Shown piece by piece: positions 7,116 to 12,499 of a stretch of 12,499 bases of DNA. The stretch lies in assembly GCA_964387695.1 (NCBI GenBank), contig CAYLXI010000039.1:1-12499 (forward strand), read 5' to 3'. The first letter of the stretch is position 1. Each line of letters starts with the position of its first letter. A program made the position numbers and the translations under genes. Under the pieces are notes generated by a model. It was not told where the DNA came from and searched no databases. It worked only from the letters and a program-made list of their open reading frames with translations. This DNA comes from Thiosulfativibrio sp964387695 (GTDB lineage Bacteria > Pseudomonadota > Gammaproteobacteria > Thiomicrospirales > Thiomicrospiraceae).

Positions 7116-7877
7116 TTAATTTCGTATTTTAACCCCTTTAACGAGTAAAATCATATTTATCACCGTTATTAAAGCTAAGAATAATAAAGTAACTGCCAGA
7201 CTTAGGTAAACAGAAGTGTCTGATTGGGCAAAAAAACCATATCTAAACCCGTCTACCATGTAGAAAAAAGGATTAAAAAGCGAAACTGTTTGCCAGATCC
7301 CTGGTAAAGAATGAATAGAATAAAAAACCCCGCTTAAAAAAGTTAAGGGCATAATAATAAAGTTCTGGAATGCTGATAAATGGTCATATTTATCAAACAA
7401 TATTCCAACCATCGTACCCAACCCTCCCATTAAGGTTGCACTTAGCACCGCAAAAATTAAAATCCAATAAGCTGATTCCCATTGAATATCAAACCCGACC
7501 ATAGCCACCAGCAACACGCCAAGACCAACCGACAACCCTCTAACAACAGAGGCGGCAACAAAAGCAATATAAAATTCTAGTGGTGAAATAGGACTCAGCA
7601 TAATAAACGATAAATTGCCGTACATTTTTGATTGAATTAAGCTGGATGAAGAATTTGAAAAAGCGTTTTGTAAAATCGCCATCATAACCAAACCAGGAAT
7701 TAAAAACTGACTATAGCTTACTCCCACAAAAGTTTCAATTTTGGTATCCATAACCTGACCGAAAATCAATAAAAATAATAGCGTCGAAACAATAGGGGCA
7801 AAAACAGTTTGTACAATGACGGCATAAAAACGCCTAACTTCTTTAATAAATAAAGCCCAAGTTCCTGCGGCATTCAT
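7116..7877 (-). CDS. yadH: ABC-2 type exporter permease (YadH-like)
   Basis: Inner-membrane permease of an ABC-2 family exporter; the substrate is unknown. The 253 residues give about six membrane segments (roughly 20-40, 57-75, 102-128, 136-160, 171-190, 225-247). The ABC-2 signature region runs through residues 171-212, with FLSGVFYSI and the FNPFFYMVDGFRYG stretch, which is shared with YadH/NodJ-type permeases. Its ATG overlaps the stop of the ATPase gene (ATGA), with GAGGAT upstream as ribosome site, so the two are translated together. The pair lies between mlaB and ibaG. Lipid or polysaccharide export is a guess from context and family, not shown by sequence. Confidence 0.9.
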   Translation of the reverse strand: MNAAGTWALFIKEVRRFYAVIVQTVFAPIVSTLLFLLIFGQVMDTKIETFVGVSYSQFLIPGLVMMAILQNAFSNSSSSLIQSKMYGNLSFIMLSPISPLEFYIAFVAASVVRGLSVGLGVLLVAMVGFDIQWESAYWILIFAVLSATLMGGLGTMVGILFDKYDHLSAFQNFIIMPLTFLSGVFYSIHSLPGIWQTVSLFNPFFYMVDGFRYGFFAQSDTSVYLSLAVTLLFLALITVINMILLVKGVKIRN

Positions 7878-8794
7878 TTTTTATCCTCTGAAGACTTTGT
7901 TAGCTCCAAAAAAACCTCTTCTAATGAGGCATCTCTAGTGCTAATGTTTTTAATATCCATATTACTTTGCTGTAACCAGCCTAACATTTCTCCTAACTGT
8001 AAGTCTTTTTCCATTTTAAATAATGCACCCGCTTTATCTTGCTCTATTAAACGCGTGGTTAAATTACTAGGAATCTGACTTAAATCAGATTGAGTATCTA
8101 CTTTAATAAATCTATAAGGGAACTTTAATAGTAAATTTTTTGTCTTGTCTAACGCTTTAACTTCACCATTTTGCATAATAGCAATTTTATCGCATAACGC
8201 TTCAGCTTCTTCCAAATAGTGAGTTGTTAAAATAACCGTATGTCCTTGCTGATGCAACTCTTCTGCAAACTGCCACAAGGTTCTGCGTAAATCTACATCG
8301 ACTCCAGCGGTAGGCTCATCTAATACTAAAACTTTTGGTTTATGCACCAATGCCATTGCAATTAACACACGGCGTTTCATGCCGCCAGAAAGCATATTGG
8401 TAAGAGAATCTTGTTTTTCAGTTAAGGCCAAACGCTCTAAAATCTCATCTACCCAAGCTTTTTGCTTGACTCCTTTTAACCCAAAGTAGCCAGATTGCAC
8501 TAATAGCAGCTCTTTAATGGTAAAAAAGGGATCTGATATTAACTCTTGCGGAACCAAACCTAAAGTACGCCGAGCTTGACGATAATCTTTAATCACATCA
8601 TAGCCCTGCACTGTAATTTTACCTGATGTTGGCACGGTTAAACCTGACATACAATTAATTAATGTCGATTTTCCTGCACCATTAGGCCCTAGTAGTCCAA
8701 AAAAACTACCTTGTTCTATTTCAAAAGAAATGTCTTTAAGAGCTTGTAGAGATCCATATTTTTTGGTGACTTGAGTAAATTTAATTGCTGGCAT
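7874..8794 (-). CDS. yadG: ABC exporter ATP-binding protein (YadG-like)
   Basis: Cytoplasmic ATPase that powers the adjacent ABC-2 permease. The 306 residues contain one nucleotide-binding domain: Walker A GPNGAGKST at 36-44, Q-loop Q83, signature LSGGM at 135-139, Walker B VLVLDEP at 155-161 with catalytic E160, and the switch H192. A C-terminal extension of ~80 residues ends in the SLEEVFLEL segment typical of ABC-2 partners (drug, lipid or polysaccharide exporters). The ATG at 8794 has no clear Shine-Dalgarno sequence; the 56-base gap to mlaB is very AT-rich and has only weak promoter-like boxes. The start is still favoured, because the conserved domain begins at residue 4. Confidence 0.93.
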   Translation of the reverse strand: MPAIKFTQVTKKYGSLQALKDISFEIEQGSFFGLLGPNGAGKSTLINCMSGLTVPTSGKITVQGYDVIKDYRQARRTLGLVPQELISDPFFTIKELLLVQSGYFGLKGVKQKAWVDEILERLALTEKQDSLTNMLSGGMKRRVLIAMALVHKPKVLVLDEPTAGVDVDLRRTLWQFAEELHQQGHTVILTTHYLEEAEALCDKIAIMQNGEVKALDKTKNLLLKFPYRFIKVDTQSDLSQIPSNLTTRLIEQDKAGALFKMEKDLQLGEMLGWLQQSNMDIKNISTRDASLEEVFLELTKSSEDKK

Positions 8795-8850
8795 AATAGA
8801 TAAAATATTTAAAACCTTATTTTAGGAATCGCTTAACAACTAATATTATT

Positions 8851-9162
8851 TTAGAGTTCACTTTTAAGCTCCGCCTGAAACACCGATGACAAACCATAGA
8901 GTTCAGATAGAATTTGTAATCGTTTAGATAAATTTATTAGCTTAATTTTTTCAACTTGCAAACTTTGAACCCAAAGCATCAAAGCCAAGCAACTACTGTC
9001 TAATTTTGTTACTTTTTCCCAATCAACAATTAAAACAGCCTCTTTATGCAAAATAATAGAATCTTTAAAAATAGCAAAGCCCGTTTCAAGAGAAGCAGCC
9101 GTTACCTCTCCTTTAAGAGTTAGTTTATTGCCATGAATATCAAAACCTAATTTTTTTGCCAT
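8851..9162 (-). CDS. mlaB: STAS-domain protein of the Mla complex
   Basis: Small cytoplasmic subunit that binds the MlaF ATPase and stabilises the MlaFEDB complex. It has 103 residues, a single STAS domain, and the characteristic strand-helix segment VTKLDSSCLALMLW at 51-64, where family members read LDSxGLALL. Sequence identity in MlaB is always low, so the call rests on this motif, length and position as the fifth gene of the cluster. It begins 4 bases after the mlaC stop, with only a weak AAAG ribosome site, so coupling is likely. No terminator is evident after it, so the exporter genes may be co-transcribed. Confidence 0.88.
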   Translation of the reverse strand: MAKKLGFDIHGNKLTLKGEVTAASLETGFAIFKDSIILHKEAVLIVDWEKVTKLDSSCLALMLWVQSLQVEKIKLINLSKRLQILSELYGLSSVFQAELKSEL

Positions 9163-9166
9163 GGCT

Positions 9167-9799
9167 TTAAGACTTTTGATTTAAGAATTTAGCATGTCTT
9201 TGTTGCATTTCAGACACGACTTGATCGATGCCTTTATTAGCCAACTCTGACCCGTAAGACTTACGATAGCTTAATAATAGGCTAATGCCCTCTATCGAAA
9301 CATCATAAATCATCCAGTTTTGTGTTTTTCTGTTCAAAAAAAGACGATAAACAATCGTCGATACATTGCCATCTGCTTGAAAAACTTCAGAAGATAACAA
9401 AACTCTTCCAGGTCTTTCTTCTATTTTATTCCCAACTTCAACTCTAGAAATATTTAACGCCAATAAACTTTCCGCATAAGAGCGAATCATTGTGTTGGTA
9501 AAACCTTTCACAAAATCTTGCTGCTGTTGCTCACTTGCCGTTCTCCAAAAACGACCCATAACAAAACGAGCCATTCTTGCGGTATCCATATAAGGTAGAA
9601 TATAAGCTTCTGCAAAAGGTATGACTTTAGAAGGTTGTTGCTCTAACTCTTCTCTATGCTTTTCTACCTTTATCAATAGATTGTTTGAAACTTCTTCAAT
9701 CATTTTTTTGGGATCAGACTGATCTATAGCGTAAGCTTGTTGCCCAAAAGACAATCCCAATAACAAAAATAAAGTAACAAACCATTTTAAATTTTGCAT
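9167..9799 (-). CDS. mlaC: Periplasmic phospholipid shuttle MlaC (Ttg2D family)
   Basis: Soluble periplasmic protein that carries phospholipid between the MlaA complex of the outer membrane and MlaFEDB of the inner membrane. The 210 residues start with a Sec signal peptide (about 1-24, cleavage after AYA). The mature part has the family's usual length and pattern, including the FVMGRFWRTASEQQQQDF segment and the later VRYRLF-like strand (IVYRLFLNRKTQNWMIYDV) before ISLLLSYRKSY. An AAAAGGAT ribosome site lies about 10 bases before the ATG. It lies 15 bases after mlaD. No lipid-site residue can be named from sequence alone. Confidence 0.94.
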   Translation of the reverse strand: MQNLKWFVTLFLLLGLSFGQQAYAIDQSDPKKMIEEVSNNLLIKVEKHREELEQQPSKVIPFAEAYILPYMDTARMARFVMGRFWRTASEQQQQDFVKGFTNTMIRSYAESLLALNISRVEVGNKIEERPGRVLLSSEVFQADGNVSTIVYRLFLNRKTQNWMIYDVSIEGISLLLSYRKSYGSELANKGIDQVVSEMQQRHAKFLNQKS

Positions 9800-9814
9800 C
9801 GTTTTTTTATCCTT

Positions 9815-10276
9815 TTAATTACTTGCAGATTTTGTTAAAAACTGGCCAATTAATTCTTCTAAAACCAATGCCGACTGGGTTAAAAACAGTTGATCTCCAT
9901 CTTGTAACATTTCTTCATCTCCACCAGGTTGCAGCGCTACATACTGGTCCCCTAACAACCCAGAAGTTAAAATAGACCCAGAAGTATCAATGGATAAATT
10001 ATCAAATTCTTTATAAATATCCATGATAACCCGTGCCTGAAAAGTTTGTGGATCAATCGCAATAGAAACGACTCGCCCTACCACAACCCCACTAATTTTA
10101 ACGGGGGCTCTAGCTTTTAGCCCACCAACATTCATATATAAAGCTGAAATAGAGTAGGTAGGGCGGTCTTTCCAGCCTTGAAAATTACTCACTTTAAAGG
10201 CGACAACCATTAAAGATACCAAGGACATTAGCACCAAGGCTCCAACCCAAATTTCTATTATTTTTTGACGACTCAT
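9815..10276 (-). CDS. mlaD: MCE-domain protein MlaD
   Basis: Substrate-binding subunit that forms a hexameric ring on the periplasmic face of the inner membrane, making a hydrophobic channel for phospholipids. The 153 residues have one N-terminal membrane helix (about 9-27) and one MCE domain (about 40-118), with the GLKARAPVKISGVVVGRV segment and the conserved SGLLGDQYV loop at 105-113. A short helix (LVLEELIGQFL) that would form the central pore follows. It is shorter than E. coli MlaD (183) because it ends soon after that helix. The start at 10276 has AAAGGT about 11 bases upstream. The 32-base gap to mlaE holds no clear signal. Confidence 0.95.
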   Translation of the reverse strand: MSRQKIIEIWVGALVLMSLVSLMVVAFKVSNFQGWKDRPTYSISALYMNVGGLKARAPVKISGVVVGRVVSIAIDPQTFQARVIMDIYKEFDNLSIDTSGSILTSGLLGDQYVALQPGGDEEMLQDGDQLFLTQSALVLEELIGQFLTKSASN

Positions 10277-10308
10277 ACTAAACCAACCTTTGGAGACCCT
10301 TTTGGCCT

Positions 10309-11094
10309 TTAATTAAACATCAATGCTGTTAAAACAAAATTCATGGCTAAAACAGCTAATGAGGCATGCACAACGGTTCTTGTCGTTGCATTACTCACGC
10401 CTTCAGCGGTAGGGACAGCATCATAGCCCTGATATAAAGCTATTTTAGCAATTAAAAATCCAAATACAACAGACTTAATTATCCCGCTCATCACATCTTC
10501 ATTCCAATCAACATGCCGGTTCATTTGCGACCAAAAAGCACCTTCATCTACTCCTAACCAACCCACGGCAACAAAGTAACCTCCCAATATTCCCATAGCC
10601 ACAAAAATTATGGATAACATCGGCACAACAATAACCGTTGCCATAAAACGCGGAGCAAATACAAACTTAATAGGATCAACTGCCATCATTTCTAAAGCAG
10701 ACAACTGTTCGGTTGACTTCATTAATCCTATTTCTGCCGTCATCGCCGAGCCAGCCCGCCCTGCAAACAGCAAAGCGGTTACCACTGGACCCAATTCTCG
10801 CAACAAGGTTAAAGCAGTCATGCTTCCAACCATCTCTTCAGAATTATAGTCAGATAAAACATTATATCCTTGTAAAGTCAGCACCATACCAACAAAAAGC
10901 CCTGCGGTTAATATAATGGGGAGCGACAAAACCCCTATAAAATAAACTTGCTTAAGTAACAGCTTTAGTCGCCACAACCCAACAGGCAAGGCGGGTAAAA
11001 GTAACAGCAAGAACATACTAAATCGTCCAATGCTTGCCAATATATTATTAAAGCCCTTGCCTAAAAAGTAAAGTATTTCCATCATTTGATACAT
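10309..11094 (-). CDS. mlaE: MlaE permease of the phospholipid transporter
   Basis: Integral inner-membrane permease of the Mla ABC transporter. The 261 residues match the family (E. coli 260). The conserved core RELGPVVTALLFAGRAGSA begins at residue 99, the coupling helix region STEQLSALEMMAVDPI is at 127-142, and the C-terminal signature YQGYDAVPTAEGVSNATTRT begins at 221. About five to six membrane segments are visible. The ATG at 11094 lies one base from the mlaF stop, with GAGAG about 11 bases upstream; ATG codons at residues 4 and 5 are alternatives that would not alter the domain. Translation is probably coupled to mlaF. Confidence 0.96.
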   Translation of the reverse strand: MYQMMEILYFLGKGFNNILASIGRFSMFLLLLLPALPVGLWRLKLLLKQVYFIGVLSLPIILTAGLFVGMVLTLQGYNVLSDYNSEEMVGSMTALTLLRELGPVVTALLFAGRAGSAMTAEIGLMKSTEQLSALEMMAVDPIKFVFAPRFMATVIVVPMLSIIFVAMGILGGYFVAVGWLGVDEGAFWSQMNRHVDWNEDVMSGIIKSVVFGFLIAKIALYQGYDAVPTAEGVSNATTRTVVHASLAVLAMNFVLTALMFN

Positions 11095-11095
11095 T

Positions 11096-11926
11096 TTATA
11101 AATCTCTCAAATATGGCTGTGTAGGAAAATGAAAAGGGACTGGCCCATCAGGTTGACCCATTAAAAACTGTTTAACATATTCTGAAGAGGATTCTCTTAA
11201 GTCACTAGGAGAACCTTGTGCAATAATCTTTCCACCTGATAATACACAAGCAAAATCTGCAATTGAAAGCACTTCTTGAACATCATGCGACACCAAAATG
11301 CTTGACAGACCTAAGCTATCATTTAACTTACTGATTAACTCTAACAAAACCCCCATGGTAATGGGATCTTGCCCTGCAAAAGGCTCGTCATAAAAAATCA
11401 TTTCTGGATCAAGTGCCATTGCCCTAGCTAAGGCAACTCTGCGAGACATGCCTCCTGAAAGTTCAGCAGGCATTAAATTTTGAGCACCCCGCAAGCCAAC
11501 TGATTGTAATTTCATTAAAACCAAAGGCCGGATTAATTCTGGAGGGAGCTTGGTAAGCTCTAAAATAGGAAAGGCAACATTGTCAAACACATTTAAATCG
11601 GTTAACAAAGCACCACTTTGAAACAACATCCCCATCTTTCTTCGCAACTTATACAGAGCATGCCTGCGTAGCTTATGGACATTCTCACCGTTTATTAAAA
11701 CCTCACCTGAATCAGGCTTTAATTGTCCAGCAATTAACTTTAACAGGGTCGTCTTTCCTGTTCCACTAGGCCCCATAATTGCAGTAACTTTTCCTTCGGG
11801 AACCTGCAAAGTTAAATTATCAAAAATAACACGGTTACCGCGCTTAAAGGTTAAGTTGTTAATTTCAATTAATTTTTTTTCAGTCATATTTGTTTTTTTA
11901 CCAGGTCTGGTAGTTTTAGAATCCAT
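11096..11926 (-). CDS. mlaF: MlaF ATP-binding protein of the phospholipid transporter
   Basis: ATPase of the MlaFEDB complex that maintains outer-membrane lipid asymmetry. From the ATG at 11926 it has 276 residues: Walker A GPSGTGKTT at 52-60, Q-loop Q103, signature LSGGM at 156-160, Walker B MIFYDEP at 176-182 with E181, and switch H214. The GQDPIT segment after Walker B is typical of MlaF. A second ATG at 11887 (MTEKKLIEINNL) would give 263 residues and fits the usual family N-terminus better. Neither start has a good Shine-Dalgarno sequence. A TATAAT box ends only 9 bases before the first ATG, so an mRNA from it would be nearly leaderless there, which favours the 11887 start with a ~40-base leader. 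Confidence 0.95.
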   Translation of the reverse strand: MDSKTTRPGKKTNMTEKKLIEINNLTFKRGNRVIFDNLTLQVPEGKVTAIMGPSGTGKTTLLKLIAGQLKPDSGEVLINGENVHKLRRHALYKLRRKMGMLFQSGALLTDLNVFDNVAFPILELTKLPPELIRPLVLMKLQSVGLRGAQNLMPAELSGGMSRRVALARAMALDPEMIFYDEPFAGQDPITMGVLLELISKLNDSLGLSSILVSHDVQEVLSIADFACVLSGGKIIAQGSPSDLRESSSEYVKQFLMGQPDGPVPFHFPTQPYLRDL

Positions 11927-11934
11927 TTATGAAC

Positions 11935-11940
11935 ATTATA
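11935..11940 (-). promoter_or_regulatory. Perfect -10 box of the mla operon
   Basis: The minus strand reads TATAAT at these positions, just upstream of mlaF. Transcription would begin near 11928. The base run where a -35 box should lie (about 11958-11963) reads AGGGTT and is no match. That place is the centre of the inverted repeat at 11949-11970, so a DNA-binding protein may take the role of the -35 box or block it. Confidence 0.6.
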
Positions 11941-11948
11941 CCCCAATC

Positions 11949-11970
11949 TAATCAAAAAACCCTTTGATTA
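11949..11970. promoter_or_regulatory. Inverted repeat over the mla -35 region, possible operator
   Basis: TAATCAAA (11949-11956) and TTTGATTA (11963-11970) are perfect 8-bp arms with a 6-base centre. The symmetry axis is about 31 bases upstream of the predicted mla transcription start. Such placement fits a regulator site. It could also be a hairpin or the edge of the accessory segment to the right. Its right half is repeated at the end of the window. Confidence 0.4.
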
Positions 11971-11972
11971 AG
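11955..11972 (+). repeat. Direct repeat, left copy
   Basis: Contains AACCCTTTGATTA (11958-11970), which recurs exactly at 12484-12496. Extending the comparison to 18 bases gives 16 matches. The two copies lie 526 bases apart and bracket the plus-strand ORF at 12008. They could be a duplicated target, a recombination-site pair, or chance in AT-rich DNA. Confidence 0.5.
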
Positions 11973-11979
11973 TATGACC

Positions 11980-12006
11980 CTAATCCCTACTTAGAAACTG
12001 GATTAG
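11980..12006. repeat. Short inverted repeat before the plus-strand ORF
   Basis: CTAATCC (11980-11986) and GGATTAG (12000-12006) are perfect 7-bp arms with a 13-base spacer. The right arm lies against the GTG at 12008. It might be a regulatory site or a trace of an inserted element; no function can be assigned. Confidence 0.3.
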
Positions 12007-12007
12007 A

Positions 12008-12316
12008 GTGCTTGTCGCAAGTCAAAAGCCACGCGACAGTCATAAACAACAAAATCAATTAACCGAACTTCAGTGGTTAAGTTTAGCAAAAATGGTGCAT
12101 AATCCAGAAGCGATATTAAGAGACAAAGTGACAGGTAATCTATTGTATATCGCTACAGATACTGCAAATAGTAAAGTTAAAATAGTGGTAGCACTTGATT
12201 ATATGAGTAAAGGCAAGCTGGTAACAAATAGTGTCCGCACCGTTTTTAAAGTCGGAACACAAGCCTTAACAGATGTTACAAAACATGAAGTATTAAAGGG
12301 TGGAATTAAAGAATAA
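12008..12316 (+). pseudogene. Probable fragment of a phage-type nuclease-fold protein (PBECR-like)
   Basis: A plus-strand ORF of 102 codons from a GTG, in the only stretch of the window that reads rightward. The translation (LAKMVHNPEAILRDK at 27-41, LLYIATD at 45-51, VKIVVALDY at 57-65, TNSVRTVFKVG at 73-83) follows the pattern of the phage barnase-EndoU-ColicinE5/D-RelE-like (PBECR) domains found at the C-termini of phage head and polyvalent proteins. I recognise this from pattern only, not from a search. Such domains normally end longer proteins; here a stop codon lies 24 bases upstream in frame (11981-11983), so the body is missing. The GTG has only a weak GGA upstream, and the ORF may be untranslated remnant DNA. 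It could instead be a small free-standing protein or an unrelated hypothetical. Confidence 0.4.
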
Positions 12317-12446
12317 GAAAAACACCTAAGCAGGAGGCCGGCCGTCCCTCCATCCATGTTAAAAAACACGCTCCAGCACGCCGAAAATTTCTGGCATCAC
12401 TTAGATGAAGTTTCATTATATCACAGGTTTAAATATGAAAAAGTGA
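12317..12446 (+). other. Non-coding or decayed stretch after the fragment
   Basis: The same reading frame stays open past the stop at 12314-12316, up to the stop at 12476-12478, and includes an ATG at 12356 that opens 40 codons. AGGAGG at 12332-12337 is a perfect Shine-Dalgarno sequence but is 18 bases from that ATG, too far to serve it. A GC-rich patch with GGCCGGCC (12336-12343) stands out from the AT-rich surroundings. I see no recognisable product. It may be the decayed 3' end of the same phage-like locus. Confidence 0.3.
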
Positions 12447-12499
12447 AAAAGGGGTCAGTACCAATGCCAGTAAGTTAAGCAATAACCCTTTGATTATGT
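12447..12499. mobile_element. Possible insertion-sequence or REP-like end, cut by the window
   Basis: The run AAAAAGGGGTCAGTACC followed by CCAGTAAGTTAAGC looks like a transposable-element terminus or REP-like sequence, many of which carry GGGGTCAG or its complement CTGACCCC. No transposase gene and no partner inverted repeat are visible, because the sequence ends here. The call is from general resemblance only. Confidence 0.2.
12482..12499 (+). repeat. Direct repeat, right copy
   Basis: AACCCTTTGATTA at 12484-12496 repeats 11958-11970 exactly, with 16 of 18 matches when extended. The copy runs to the window edge, so its full length is unknown. Unlike the left copy it has no matching TAATCAAA arm before it. 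Confidence 0.5.

Noticed and set aside
8795..8850. Possible promoter in the mlaB-yadG gap
   Set aside because: The gap is AT-rich, so -10-like strings are expected by chance, and no -35 box is correctly spaced with one.
10610..10916. Two overlapping plus-strand ORFs inside mlaE
   Set aside because: Both are antisense to conserved MlaE segments; no independent evidence of coding.
12336..12343. GGCCGGCC palindrome in a GC-rich patch
   Set aside because: An 8-base palindrome alone is a restriction-site-like chance feature; no repeat or structure extends it convincingly.

Overview
The window is about 12.5 kb of AT-rich bacterial DNA. All but the last ~0.5 kb is packed, almost entirely minus-strand chromosomal core genes. 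The gene families and their order (mlaFEDCB, ABC-2 exporter, ibaG/bolA, murA, hisG, hisD, Nif3-like, petABC) match a widely conserved gammaproteobacterial neighbourhood. A short-form HisG and a cytochrome b with a PVWY Qo motif agree with that. The low GC and lack of enteric features suggest an AT-rich aquatic gammaproteobacterium, perhaps a Thiotrichales-type one, but the genus cannot be fixed from this sequence.

Layout, read in the direction of transcription (right to left). A promoter near 11935-11970 starts mlaF-mlaE-mlaD-mlaC-mlaB, the inner-membrane and periplasmic parts of the Mla phospholipid transport system. A two-gene ABC-2 exporter (ATPase and permease, YadGH-like) follows, then the BolA-family gene ibaG and murA. 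The 40-base murA-hisG gap consists of four perfect 9-base repeats plus four bases. hisG and hisD follow and end at a strong intrinsic terminator. That terminator abuts the ribosome-binding site of a Nif3-like metal-binding protein gene. A ~200-base regulatory gap then leads into petA-petB-petC, the complete three-subunit cytochrome bc1 complex, closed by a textbook terminator at 27-62.

The genes fall into three functional groups. Mla, MurA and the exporter serve the cell envelope. HisG and HisD are the first and last steps of histidine synthesis. PetABC carries out quinol:cytochrome c respiration. hisC and a DegS/AlgW-type protease, which often sit between hisD and petABC in relatives, are absent here.

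The right end (about 11950-12499) is different. It has a plus-strand ORF that resembles the C-terminal nuclease-fold domain of phage-associated proteins and looks truncated at its N-terminus. Beside it are several short inverted repeats, a possible insertion-sequence or REP-like end, and an imperfect 18-base direct repeat bounding the segment. It looks like a small remnant of accessory DNA inserted next to the mla promoter. No RNA gene or CRISPR array was seen. Nothing in the core part is a convincing novel system; the most unusual sites are the murA-hisG tandem repeat and the right-end segment.
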